Positions 8,062 to 15,931 of a stretch of DNA of 19,989 bases are shown piece after piece. This DNA is from an uncultured Eubacteriales bacterium (lineage in GTDB: Bacteria > Bacillota > Clostridia > Oscillospirales > Acutalibacteraceae): positions 1 through 19,989 of the forward strand of contig CAKTDF010000032.1 of NCBI GenBank assembly GCA_934541115.1, in the 5' to 3' direction. Each line of letters starts with the position of its first letter. Position 1 is the stretch's first letter. Made by a program: the position numbers and the translations under genes. The notes beneath the pieces are model-generated. The model searched no databases. It was not told where the DNA came from and worked only from the letters and a program-made list of their open reading frames with translations.

Positions 8062-8926
8062 CTTCCGTCACCCCCAGATATGCGTCTATAACGCGCTGAT
8101 CGTTTTGAATCTCTGCCGGAGTACCCTTTGCAATGAGTTTTCCGAAATCGATTACATAAATTCTGTCGGAGATATCCATAACAAGATTCATATGGTGTTC
8201 GATTATGAAAATCGTAAGACCGAAGTCATCGCGCAGCTTTTTAATCAGTTCTGTCAGCTCGTCTGTTTCCTGCGGATTCATACCTGCCGCAGGCTCGTCA
8301 AGCAGCAGAAGTTTAGGCTTTGTTGCAAGGGCGCGCGCAATTTCAAGGTGACGCTGCTTTCCGTAGGGGAGGGAGGTTGCCTTTTCGTTCATAACGTCTT
8401 CAAGGTCAAGAATTTTGAGAAGCTCAAGGCATTCTTCTTTCATTTTCTTTTCCTCTTTGGTGTTGAGCTTGAACGTTGCGGTGAAAAGGTTGCTTTTCTT
8501 CCTCATATGCTTTGCAACAAGTACATTTTCAAAAACCGTCATAGACTTGAAAAGGCGAATATTCTGAAATGTTCTTGCAATGCCTTTTTTGGCAATCGCG
8601 TCCGGCTTGAGTGTGACAACGGTTTTTCCGTGCTCCGGCTTTGACGTGTATTTATCCTTGTCTTCTCCGGCATAGAGCTTTTTCATTTTTCCGTGAGGAT
8701 GGTTGCGCGCAATGGGCTTGCCCATGAAGTCAACCTCGCCGTTTGTCGGCTCATAAACGCCGGTAATGACATTGAAAGCGGTGGTTTTTCCTGCGCCGTT
8801 GGGTCCGATTATGGAAACGATTTCACCCTCGTTGATTTCAAGCGAGAGGTCGTTGACGGCAACAACTCCGCCAAACTGCATTGTGATGTCACTTAGGCGA
8901 AGAACGTTCTTTTTTTCTTCACTCAT
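8054..8926 (-). CDS. livG: Branched-chain amino acid ABC transporter ATP-binding protein LivG
   Basis: This is the second ATPase of the transporter. Walker A is GPNGAGKTT, followed by GIARTFQNIRLF, the LivG-type signature LPYGKQRHLEIARAL, Walker B LLLLDEPAAG and the switch region FIIEHHM. At 290 residues it is about 35 longer than the E. coli protein. The extra length is a Lys/His-rich insert between DFMGKPI and the GIARTFQ motif, at about residues 68-105, where the short loop before the Q-loop normally is. The start ATG overlaps the livM stop (ATGA), with GGAGG at 8937-8941 inside livM. I infer the insert is a surface loop that does not disturb catalysis, as all motifs are intact. Confidence 0.95.
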   Translation of the reverse strand: MSEEKKNVLRLSDITMQFGGVVAVNDLSLEINEGEIVSIIGPNGAGKTTAFNVITGVYEPTNGEVDFMGKPIARNHPHGKMKKLYAGEDKDKYTSKPEHGKTVVTLKPDAIAKKGIARTFQNIRLFKSMTVFENVLVAKHMRKKSNLFTATFKLNTKEEKKMKEECLELLKILDLEDVMNEKATSLPYGKQRHLEIARALATKPKLLLLDEPAAGMNPQETDELTELIKKLRDDFGLTIFIIEHHMNLVMDISDRIYVIDFGKLIAKGTPAEIQNDQRVIDAYLGVTEDE

Positions 8927-10059
8927 TTTGATGCCGCCTCCTTTGCCTCTTTCTTTTCAACTTTTTTGTCTTTGCGTTTAAATCGGTCAATTATCCGCGT
9001 GAGCGAAAGCTCGTTGTCTCCCATGATGCCTCTGCGGAAGAAGAGAACAATGATCATGATAATGACCGAGAAAACGACCTTTCTGAAACCGCCGCGGAAA
9101 ATTGTTTCCGATTCAATTCCGAGGAAGGAGCCGCTGTCAAGACCTCTGAGCCACCATTCGCTCGCGGCGATGTAAAGGAACGAGGCGATGCAGCTGCCGC
9201 TGATCGAACCGATTCCGCCGACAACAACGATGAGGAGGATTTCATAGGTCATTGCGGATTTGAAAGCGGTTGCCTGAATTGTGCTCTGGTGCATTGCAAG
9301 CAGGGCACCGCCGATTCCGGCAAAGAATGAGCTGATGATGAATGAGATCTGCTTGTGTGAAGAGAGGTTGATACCCATTGCTTCTGCCGCAATTTCATCA
9401 TCGCGGATAGCCTTGAGGGCGCGTCCGTAGGTTGAGTTGATGAAAAGAACGATGAGCAGAATGCAGATTGCCGTGATTGCAAGGGCAATCGTGCTTGAAA
9501 ACTTCGGCGAACCGAACCACTTTGTTGCGAGCGAGTCGAATGTCGGATAGCCGCGAAGAAGGTTTGAGCCGTTTGTGAGCGGACCGAACTTGTCCCACTG
9601 AACAAAGGCGCGGATAATTTCGGCAAAGCCGAGCGTTGCAATCGCAAGATAGTCGCTTTTGAGCCTCAGAACCGGAAGACCGATGAGGAAAGCGAAAACT
9701 CCGGCAATAAGTCCAGCAACTATGAGCGCAAGCGGCCAAAAGATAGGTTCCTTAACAATGCCGCCGTCAAAATACTGATACACGCTGCTTCTCATTTCGG
9801 CGGGAATTGTAAGAATTGCGTATGTATATGCACCGATGAGCATAAAGCCCGCCTGACCGAGCGAAAACAGTCCGGTGAAACCGTTGAGCAAGTTCATTGA
9901 AACGGCAACAAGGGCATAAACGCAGCTCTTTTTGACAACCGAAAAGAACAGGGAGGTTCTCGGAGCAACCATTTCGGCAATAATGTCAACGGCAAAAATG
10001 AGGGCAACGATGATAAAAACGGCAACAATATCAATTTTTCTTTTCTTGTTGTTCAGCAT
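8923..10059 (-). CDS. livM: Branched-chain amino acid ABC transporter permease LivM
   Basis: This integral-membrane permease is half of the transmembrane channel. It has 378 residues with about eight to ten hydrophobic segments. Family hallmarks are NLLNGFTGLFSLGQAGF near residue 58, GLPVLRLKSDYLAIATLG in the middle, and a coupling-helix region around RDDEIAAEAMGI. The C-terminus carries a Lys/Glu/Ala-rich cytoplasmic tail of about 25 residues (RFKRKDKKVEKKE) not needed by the core fold. The start is supported by AAAGGAGGG ending 7 bases before the ATG, overlapping the livH stop; the gap to livH is 15 bases and livG overlaps by 4. Confidence 0.94.
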   Translation of the reverse strand: MLNNKKRKIDIVAVFIIVALIFAVDIIAEMVAPRTSLFFSVVKKSCVYALVAVSMNLLNGFTGLFSLGQAGFMLIGAYTYAILTIPAEMRSSVYQYFDGGIVKEPIFWPLALIVAGLIAGVFAFLIGLPVLRLKSDYLAIATLGFAEIIRAFVQWDKFGPLTNGSNLLRGYPTFDSLATKWFGSPKFSSTIALAITAICILLIVLFINSTYGRALKAIRDDEIAAEAMGINLSSHKQISFIISSFFAGIGGALLAMHQSTIQATAFKSAMTYEILLIVVVGGIGSISGSCIASFLYIAASEWWLRGLDSGSFLGIESETIFRGGFRKVVFSVIIMIIVLFFRRGIMGDNELSLTRIIDRFKRKDKKVEKKEAKEAASK

Positions 10060-10074
10060 TTTTGTTCCCTCCTT

Positions 10075-10968
10075 TTAAACCTTGTCGATGTTCTTCTCGC
10101 CGAAGATTCCCGTGGGCTTGACGCAGAGAATAACGATGAGAAGAACAAAGGTGAATGCGTCGGAGAAGGTTGAGAAACCGGCACCCTTGATGATGTTTTC
10201 ACAGATACCGATTATGAACGCACCGACAACAGATCCGGGAATGGAACCGATTCCTCCGAATACGGCGGCAACAAACGCCTTGAGACCCGGCATTGCGCCC
10301 GAGGTGGGCATGACCGAGGTGTAGTTCGTAAAATAAAGCATTGAGCCGATGGAGGCAAGAAAAGAGCCGATGACAAAAGTCATGGAAATAACCTTGTTGA
10401 TTTTTACGCCCATGAGCTGGCTCGTTTCAAAGTCCTTTGAAACGGCGCGCATTGCTATGCCGATCTTTGTGTACTTGATTAGGAGAACCAAAACGATAAT
10501 GAGGGCAATTGTGAGAATCGGCGTAATGACCGTAACACGCTTTGTTGAAGCGCCGAGGATACTTATTGAATCCGAAATAAACGGGATTTTCGGATAGGTT
10601 TTAGGAAGACCTCCGGTGACATAAAGCGCGAGGTTCTGAATGAGATATGAAACGCCGATTGCAGAAATCATGACCGACATTCTCGGTGCCGAACGCAGAG
10701 GCTTATACGCAAGCTTTTCAACTAGTACGCCGAGTATAACCGTTGAAACAATGACAACGGGTATTGCAATGTAGATCGGAAGCGAGGCCGAAATGTAAAC
10801 CATTATGAGACCGGCAACCATAAAGATATCGCCGTGTGCGAAGTTGATGAGCCGCAAAATTCCGTAAACCATTGTGTATCCGATTGCAATCAGCGCATAC
10901 TGACCGCCGACGGAGATTCCGGCAAGAATATGCGGCAGGTTCTTTTGAAAAAATCCGGTAATGTCCAT
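10075..10968 (-). CDS. livH: Branched-chain amino acid ABC transporter permease LivH
   Basis: This is the partner permease to LivM. It has 297 residues, the family's usual length, and about eight hydrophobic segments. The N-terminal hallmark GYTMVYGILRLINFAHGD is plain, as is AMRAVSKDFETSQLMGV (coupling helix) and the late AVFGGIGSIPGSVVGA. GGAGG lies 6 bases before the ATG. It is separated from the upstream substrate-binding gene by 224 bases that hold two hairpins, so the permease and ATPase genes are probably expressed below the level of the binding protein. Confidence 0.95.
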   Translation of the reverse strand: MDITGFFQKNLPHILAGISVGGQYALIAIGYTMVYGILRLINFAHGDIFMVAGLIMVYISASLPIYIAIPVVIVSTVILGVLVEKLAYKPLRSAPRMSVMISAIGVSYLIQNLALYVTGGLPKTYPKIPFISDSISILGASTKRVTVITPILTIALIIVLVLLIKYTKIGIAMRAVSKDFETSQLMGVKINKVISMTFVIGSFLASIGSMLYFTNYTSVMPTSGAMPGLKAFVAAVFGGIGSIPGSVVGAFIIGICENIIKGAGFSTFSDAFTFVLLIVILCVKPTGIFGEKNIDKV

Positions 10969-11035
10969 TTTTTTCCTCCGTTTTCAAATTGACGGCATCC
11001 GCCGCCGGGGGTAGCTTTTGCACTTTCAAATACAA

Positions 11036-11086
11036 CCGAAGAGAGCCGAAAACACTCCCTCGGCTCCTTTCGGATATACCCGAAAG
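11036..11086 (-). promoter_or_regulatory. Pair of overlapping, mutually exclusive hairpins in the leader of livH
   Basis: In the minus transcript a first hairpin pairs CTTTCGG (11086-11080) with CCGAAAG (11073-11067). The downstream half of that hairpin also belongs to a second, longer inverted repeat, 11036-11049 with 11060-11073 (core GAGCCGA/TCGGCTC, 14 positions with two non-canonical pairs). Only one complete form can exist at a time. The second is followed by a weakly U-rich stretch. This could be an attenuator or merely an RNA-stability element. Confidence 0.4.
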
Positions 11087-11108
11087 AGCACTCATAAATC
11101 TATAAAAC

Positions 11109-11137
11109 GGCTTGCCGAGGAAGTTCCCCGGCAAACC
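11109..11137 (-). terminator. Intercistronic terminator after the substrate-binding protein gene
   Basis: The minus transcript can form a 12-bp stem (with two G-U pairs; core TTGCCGGGG/CCTCGGCAA) over 11137-11109 with a 5-base AACTT loop, followed by GTTTTATAG. It lies 55 bases after the stop of the binding-protein gene. Partial termination here is a common way to make more binding protein than permease. Confidence 0.72.
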
Positions 11138-11192
11138 GATACAAGCAAAAATATCAATATTGAAAAATTAAATATCTTAAACTTGTTTTTGA

Positions 11193-12413
11193 TTAAACGC
11201 CCTGTTCGGCAACAAAGTCCCATGCGCCGGTTTCGGTGTTTGCGTTCTTAACGAAAGCGGTGTCTCTGATTGCGTCGCCGGTCTCGTTGAATTCAATCTT
11301 GCCGGAAACGCCGGTGTAGGTTACAGAGGGAAGAGCCTTGAGAACGTCTGCGGGAGCGGTTGAGCCGGCCTTCTTGAGCGCTTCAAGAGCAACAAAGTAT
11401 GCGTCGTAGCCCATTGCGGTAACTGCTGCAACGGTGTCGTCGCCGCCGTTGTTGGTCTTTGCCTGGCTGTCGGAGTTGATCCATTTTTTGATGCCTTCGT
11501 CAAATTCCTTGTTGCCGCCCTCCTGATAGAAGGTTGTAACATAGATTCTTGCGTCGGTGCCCTTTGCGGCCTTGAGGATAACGTTTGAATCCCATGTGTC
11601 GCTTGCAAGAATGGGAAGTCCGGTGCCCTGTGAGGTTGACTGCTCAACGACGAGCTGAGCGTAAGAAATCGAGGTCGGTGAGAAGATTACTTCGCAACCC
11701 TGATTCTTTGCGTTGGTGAGGTATGATGTGAAGTCTGAGTTGCCTTCGGGGAAGTCTTCTTTAACAACGGTTCCGCCGAGAGCTTCAAAAGCCTTGGTGA
11801 AGTAATTTGCAAGTCCCTGGTCATAGTCGTTTCCGAGCTGAGCGAGGATGTAGGCTTTCTTTGCCTTGATTTCCTTGAAAGCGTAGTTCGCAAGAACGGT
11901 GCCCTGGAACGGATCAAGGAAGCAGATGCGGAAGTAGTGGCTGTTGCCTTCGGTTACCTGAGGATTGGTGCAGGTAACGCCGATTGCGGGAATTCCGGCG
12001 TTCTGGAAAACGGGCGAGCCTGCGATTGCAACGCTTGAGCCGTATGAACCGAGAGCAACGGAAATGCCTGCCGAAACAAGAGTCTGTGCAGCTGTCGGAG
12101 CCTTATCGGTTGAAGACTCGTTGTCAACGATTTCAAGTTTTACGTCGTAGGTCTTTCCGCCAATCTCAACGGTGGGAGCAACTACGTTTGCATACTGCAT
12201 ACCGAGGATCTCCTGCTTTCCGCCTGCGCCGTTGTCGCCGGACTGCGGCTCAAAAACGCCGATTTTGACAACGTCATTGCCGGTGGATTCGCCGCCCTCT
12301 GTCGTTTCGCCGGAAGCTGCCGGAGCGGTGGTTGTGTCGTCTGAGCTGCCGCTGCAAGCAACGAGAGAGAATACAAGAAGAGCGGCAAGCAGAATAGCTA
12401 ACAGTTTTTTCAT
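11193..12413 (-). CDS. Branched-chain amino acid-type ABC transporter substrate-binding lipoprotein
   Basis: This is the extracytoplasmic receptor of the HAAT transporter (Peripla_BP_6, LivJ/LivK-like), 406 residues. The N-terminus is a lipoprotein signal with lipobox SLVAC and lipid-anchored Cys20, followed by a Ser/Thr/Gly-rich linker to about residue 48. The binding fold begins with VVKIGVFEPQSGDNGAGG. Ligand-site and hinge motifs typical of LivJ follow: LGSYGSSVAIAGSPVF, AGIPAIGVTCTNPQVT, FRICFLDPFQG, and NDYDQGLANYF. GGAGG at 12421-12425 lies 7 bases upstream of the ATG. The ligand is probably a branched-chain amino acid, though HAAT receptors also bind other amino acids, amides or urea, and the exact ligand cannot be told. 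It is the first gene of the liv operon, with its own promoter at 12502-12530. Confidence 0.93.
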   Translation of the reverse strand: MKKLLAILLAALLVFSLVACSGSSDDTTTAPAASGETTEGGESTGNDVVKIGVFEPQSGDNGAGGKQEILGMQYANVVAPTVEIGGKTYDVKLEIVDNESSTDKAPTAAQTLVSAGISVALGSYGSSVAIAGSPVFQNAGIPAIGVTCTNPQVTEGNSHYFRICFLDPFQGTVLANYAFKEIKAKKAYILAQLGNDYDQGLANYFTKAFEALGGTVVKEDFPEGNSDFTSYLTNAKNQGCEVIFSPTSISYAQLVVEQSTSQGTGLPILASDTWDSNVILKAAKGTDARIYVTTFYQEGGNKEFDEGIKKWINSDSQAKTNNGGDDTVAAVTAMGYDAYFVALEALKKAGSTAPADVLKALPSVTYTGVSGKIEFNETGDAIRDTAFVKNANTETGAWDFVAEQGV

Positions 12414-12501
12414 GATTTTTCCTCCATTCTTTGATTTCTGTTGGCTGTGCCGAAAGTCAACGCACTGAGCGGGAATGCTCTGCGTGGTTTTAGACCCCTT
12501 A

Positions 12502-12530
12502 ATTATATACTAACGCCGCTTATTTTGCAA
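12502..12530 (-). promoter_or_regulatory. Sigma-A promoter of the liv operon
   Basis: On the minus strand TTGCAA (12530-12525), a 17-base spacer, and a perfect TATAAT (12507-12502). This places transcription start about 80 bases before the binding-protein ATG. Confidence 0.72.
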
Positions 12531-12677
12531 TAAAATGAATTGCATTTTCTGCGCGTCATAAAATTTTATGAATATTTTACCATTTTAAAAGGCTAAAACC
12601 CCTTGCAAATCACAAAACCTACAAAAAACAAGGCGATTTTTATGCAAAAAAGTTGAATTTTTTTGCCCTCAGAAAAA
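12531..12677. other. AT-rich spacer with a 14-bp perfect palindrome
   Basis: This is part of the 493-base non-coding gap between the transporter and phosphatase genes. It holds no gene that I can see. The only structure is the exact palindrome CATAAAATTTTATG at 12557-12570, which lies 27 bases upstream of the liv -35 box and could be a protein-binding site. The rest is A/T-run rich. Confidence 0.4.
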
Positions 12678-12724
12678 GTGAACAGTCGCTCACCGAACGG
12701 TATCTGCGGTGAGCGGCTGCTCAC
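12678..12724 (-). terminator. Strong minus-strand rho-independent terminator without an obvious gene
   Basis: 18-position inverted repeat, arms 12678-12695 and 12707-12724 (core CGCTCACCG/CGGTGAGCG), 11-base loop, two non-canonical positions. In the minus transcript the stem is followed directly by TTTTTCT, the classic layout; on the plus strand no T-run follows. There is no minus-strand gene immediately upstream, as that side is the phosphatase promoter and gene. Confidence 0.75.
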
Positions 12725-12756
12725 TTGAAAACAAGCCGGTTTGAGAGGTGCTTGCG

Positions 12757-12785
12757 TTGAAAAAACAAAATGTATATGCTATACT
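12757..12785 (+). promoter_or_regulatory. Extended -10 sigma-A promoter for alkaline phosphatase, overlapped by a palindrome
   Basis: TTGAAA (12757-12762), a 17-base spacer, TGC then TATACT (12780-12785). An inverted repeat ATGTATAT (12770-12777) / ATATACAT (12788-12795) with a 10-base centre covers the end of the spacer and the -10 box, where an operator would be expected. The leader to the start codon is about 115 bases. Confidence 0.7.
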
Positions 12786-12906
12786 TTATATACATCTGCA
12801 TTGAGTTGTATGCCGAAACGTTTTGGCGAAAAAAGCTTTGAAAATTGGCGGAATGCATATGAAAGAATTTGTCTGTAAGGCTAAAATAAAAGGAGGATAT
12901 ACTATT

Positions 12907-14001
12907 ATGGCAGCGTTTTTTAAGAGAGTTGCGGGGATTCTTATGGCGGCTCTGATATTCTTGGTGAGTCTTTTTGGAACCGGCATAAAACCCGAAGACG
13001 GAAAAATCAAAAACGTTATTTTTCTCATCGGTGACGGAATGGGCGTTATGAGTATTGAAAAAACCAGGGCTGAAACCGGTGCAAAACTCAATCTTGATAC
13101 TTTTTCGGTGCAAAGCTTTTCGCAGACTGCGTCCGCCGATAACAGCATAACGGACAGTGCTGCGGGTGCAACGGCTCTCGCCTGCGGTGTGCGCACGAAC
13201 AACGGCGCCGTTGGTGTGTATCCGGACGATTTGAATGCTGAAAACAGTTATCCGATGAACCTTTGTGAATTTGCAAAGTCAAAGGGAATGAACGCGGGTA
13301 TTGTTACAACAGACAGCACAAGAGGGGCAACGCCGGGAGGCTTTTCTGCCCACACAAGCAGCCGCAACAATGCTTCTGCAATTACGAATGACCAACTGAA
13401 AAGCGAGCTTGATTTGATTTGGGGAACAAAAACCTCAACGTGCAGCAAAAGCAAAGCAAAAAGCGCCGGCTTTGAATATGTCACAGACTATGCCGAAATG
13501 CAGGCGCTTTCCGAGGGTACACGCTCTTTCGGTCAGTTCACAGGCGAGCTGTGGAAAAATGATTGCGGCGCAATGCCTACGCTCACTCAGATGACCGAAA
13601 AGGCAATCGACTTGCTTGACAACGGTGAAAACGGCTTTTTCCTCATGGTTGAGGGAGCGCATATTGACAAGAACAGCCACAACAATGACGGCGAGGGAAT
13701 GAAAGAAGCATTGATTTCTTTTGATAAAGCAGTTGGTGCGGCTCTTGATTACGCCAAAAAGGACGGTCATACTCTTGTTGTTGTAACGGCTGACCATGAG
13801 ACGGGAGGAATCACGCTGCAGGACGGCAAATATGTGTACACAAGCACATGGCACACCGGCGTTGATGTTCCGCTTTATGTTTACGGCAGCGATAGCTTTA
13901 TCAAAGACGGCGAAGCATCTGTTCTCAACACGGATATACCAAAGCGAATTGTTGCCGAGCTTGAGTTGGAAGGATTCCCGCACACAGTGATCAAAAAATA
14001 A
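12907..14001 (+). CDS. phoA: Secreted alkaline phosphatase
   Basis: This zinc/magnesium phosphomonoesterase should release phosphate outside the membrane. It has 364 residues; AGGAGG at 12891-12896 supports ATG 12907, while an in-frame stretch back to 12823 lacks such a site. Residues 1-25 form a signal peptide or membrane anchor. The metal and catalytic residues of the E. coli enzyme all have counterparts: Asp in IGDGMG, nucleophile Ser84 in TDSAAGATA, ATPGGFSAH, Glu249 and Asp254-Lys255 with His258 in EGAHIDKNSH, Asp296-His297 in TADHE, and His316 in WHTG. It is about 100 residues shorter than E. coli PhoA, as in many compact Gram-positive versions, and lacks peripheral insertions rather than active-site parts. 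It is monocistronic, transcribed from the promoter at 12757 and ended by the stem at 14149. No clear Pho-box repeats are seen. Confidence 0.93.
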   Translation: MAAFFKRVAGILMAALIFLVSLFGTGIKPEDGKIKNVIFLIGDGMGVMSIEKTRAETGAKLNLDTFSVQSFSQTASADNSITDSAAGATALACGVRTNNGAVGVYPDDLNAENSYPMNLCEFAKSKGMNAGIVTTDSTRGATPGGFSAHTSSRNNASAITNDQLKSELDLIWGTKTSTCSKSKAKSAGFEYVTDYAEMQALSEGTRSFGQFTGELWKNDCGAMPTLTQMTEKAIDLLDNGENGFFLMVEGAHIDKNSHNNDGEGMKEALISFDKAVGAALDYAKKDGHTLVVVTADHETGGITLQDGKYVYTSTWHTGVDVPLYVYGSDSFIKDGEASVLNTDIPKRIVAELELEGFPHTVIKK

Positions 14002-14148
14002 ATTTTTCAGGCGCATTGGGTACATTAAAAAACGGTAGCTGACGGGTTGGACAAACAGAAAAACCGCTGCGGTTAAAAAAAGTTATTCGTCCTCTGTGCG
14101 CACGAGAGTACAGCAAATACGTCAGATTTTGAAAAGTCAATTATAAAT

Positions 14149-14190
14149 AAAAACAGCAATGTGCGTTTTTTTGAACACATTGCTGTTTTT
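14149..14190. terminator. Bidirectional terminator between convergent phosphatase and lipase-like genes
   Basis: Arms 14149-14163 and 14176-14190 are exact reverse complements (AAAAACAGCAATGTG and its complement), with a 12-base loop. A/T runs on both sides give a U-tail in either direction. Confidence 0.88.
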
Positions 14191-14234
14191 TACATGTAAA
14201 TCAGATTGATATGTCAGATGCTTTGCCGTGCAAA

Positions 14235-15842
14235 TTATTTGCTTGACAGATGTTTTGAAAAATCAAATGCAGCCTTGAGCCATCTGAAAAATGCAGTGAG
14301 AAAGCTGAGGAGTCTGTGCTTTGGACCGGGATCAACCTCATAGGTTTCCGTGTGGCAGTTATCCTCCGTCATGGGAGAAACGCTGTCTGTTGAACGGTCA
14401 TAGACAAGAAACTGCGGTCTGTTATCAAGGTTGTCAACGGTGACTCTTTCGTCCGAATCGCAGACGGTGATAATGATTCTGTCCTCTTCCTTTGTCCAAT
14501 CATCGTGTATCGCGCCCTTAATGAACCAAGTGTATTCCGGAAAAACGCAGGTTGACGCGTCTATTTGTTTATCCGGTGAAATGTATTTTCCGAGACCGAG
14601 AGCCTTGCGTGACTCAATATATTCATCGGAAAGTGTTGTTCCGGTTTTTGAAACGGTTGCGCCGAGTGAGGAATATCTTGTTGTTGTCCAAACATCTCCC
14701 TGTTCATCGGCAGCCTCAATGACCGGCGGCATTTGGAAACCGTATTTTGAAACGATGCAGATATTAACTCCGTCAGCCTCGGCGTTTTTGAGCAATTCCG
14801 GAATGCGCTGGCGCACGAGCTTGTCGTAATTATCGAGTTTTTTAATGAGTCCTGCATACTGCTGGTATTTTTCGCTGCTTTCATCGCCGAAAACAAAATG
14901 TTTGGCTTCTTCATATCTGTCTGCGGTAACCATCGTCCAGTAACCGGGCCATGTGCCGTAGGTTGCGGTTGCAAGAGCAGGAACAAGACCCTTGTAGAGC
15001 TTGTTATAGAGCAGCTTCATGAAAGCGTCCGAAGCGCCGTCGGCAATGCCTGCGGCATTGGCAAGCGAAACGGTTTGCTTAATAAATTCATATACGACCT
15101 CGTCAAAGTTCGGAAGAAGCTTTGAAAGGAAAGTATCGCTTGCAAAACGGTCAAGGTTGTCGCCGTCAATGCTGAGATGTCCGGAAAACGGGTCGTTCGC
15201 AAGGTCTCCGCCGAAAGCAACGGTTGAGCCGAAGCAAACGGAATGGATCTTTTCGGTTCCGTATTTTGCAAGGTAGGCGAGAATGAGGTCTCCGCCGAGA
15301 CATTTGCAAACAAGACAGACCTTGTCTTTTCCCGTGACCTTGAGAACTCCGTTGATGTATTTGTCAACTTCATCAACGGTCGTGAGCGGGTCAAGGCGCC
15401 AGTCGTTCGCAAAGTCATAGCTGTTGATGTTGAACGTACCTGCGCTATTGGCGTAGTTCGTGTTCATTTCTATGATGTTGTTCTTTTTCTGTTCTTCAGA
15501 AATTCCGGTGCCGTATCTCGGGTTTCCGTCTCCGTCAAGAATGCACTTGTCATAGAGCTTTGTCATTTCTTCGGCGAATACCTTATAATACTCGTCAAAG
15601 TCGTTGGTGATGTAACCTTTGGCAAAGTACGGCAGAATCTTTTTTGCCATCTGCTTGATGGTGTCACCTTCAACTTCAAAGTCATAGACTGCGTTGCCGT
15701 CCTCGTCATAGATGGTTTCGCTGTTGCCGCGGAAATAGATCATCGGGTATTTTGCCCTGGTCTTGACAGAAACGGCAGAGACCGGAACAAAGAGGCTGAA
15801 AATCATCAGTGCGGCAAGAAACAGTGAGATTGTTTTTTTCAT
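14235..15842 (-). CDS. Secreted lipase-like alpha/beta hydrolase with Cys at the nucleophile position
   Basis: The protein is 535 residues. AAGGAG at 15854-15859 selects the Met of MKKTISLF over an in-frame Met 17 codons upstream. A signal peptide of about 24 residues ends near PVSAV. The early strand YPMIYFRGNSE suits the oxyanion strand of lipases, and DKYINGVLKVTGKDKVCLVCKCLGGDLILAYLAKY fits the helix-strand-nucleophile-elbow-helix of LCAT/lipase-type hydrolases. The elbow reads C179-K-C181-L-G-G where G-H-S-L-G-G is usual, so Cys181 replaces the serine. The long middle resembles a helical lid. A late His in KGAIHDDW could complete a triad. The C-terminus ends in an amphipathic, Phe/Lys-rich helix (LLSFLTAFFRWLKAAF) that may bind membrane. 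It is monocistronic. The fold call is good; whether it is an active hydrolase is uncertain. Confidence 0.7.
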   Translation of the reverse strand: MKKTISLFLAALMIFSLFVPVSAVSVKTRAKYPMIYFRGNSETIYDEDGNAVYDFEVEGDTIKQMAKKILPYFAKGYITNDFDEYYKVFAEEMTKLYDKCILDGDGNPRYGTGISEEQKKNNIIEMNTNYANSAGTFNINSYDFANDWRLDPLTTVDEVDKYINGVLKVTGKDKVCLVCKCLGGDLILAYLAKYGTEKIHSVCFGSTVAFGGDLANDPFSGHLSIDGDNLDRFASDTFLSKLLPNFDEVVYEFIKQTVSLANAAGIADGASDAFMKLLYNKLYKGLVPALATATYGTWPGYWTMVTADRYEEAKHFVFGDESSEKYQQYAGLIKKLDNYDKLVRQRIPELLKNAEADGVNICIVSKYGFQMPPVIEAADEQGDVWTTTRYSSLGATVSKTGTTLSDEYIESRKALGLGKYISPDKQIDASTCVFPEYTWFIKGAIHDDWTKEEDRIIITVCDSDERVTVDNLDNRPQFLVYDRSTDSVSPMTEDNCHTETYEVDPGPKHRLLSFLTAFFRWLKAAFDFSKHLSSK

Positions 15843-15902
15843 AAGTCTGCACTCTCCTTTAATTTTGTCCGCCGTATCCGAACTGCAAACCATTATATTT
15901 TA

Positions 15903-15931
15903 ATCTTATCAATACGAAAACCGCTTGTCAA
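15903..15931 (-). promoter_or_regulatory. Promoter of the lipase-like gene, consensus -35 and extended -10
   Basis: On the minus strand a perfect TTGACA (15931-15926), a 17-base spacer ending in TGA, and TAAGAT (15908-15903). The distance to the start codon is about 60 bases. Confidence 0.72.

Noticed and set aside
12543..12557. CodY-like box (ATTTTCTG half-site) upstream of the liv promoter
   Set aside because: Only 9 of 15 positions fit the consensus and the second half is missing; too weak in AT-rich DNA, though CodY control of liv operons is plausible in Firmicutes.
12413..12822. T-box or amino-acid riboswitch in front of the liv operon
   Set aside because: No T-box core (AGGGTGGNACCGCG) or other known aptamer was found on the minus strand, and the best promoter lies downstream of the only strong terminator.
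14062..14074. Short inverted repeat AACCGC-T-GCGGTT after the phosphatase gene
   Set aside because: It has a one-base centre and only about five usable pairs. The perfect 15-bp stem at 14149-14190 is the credible terminator.
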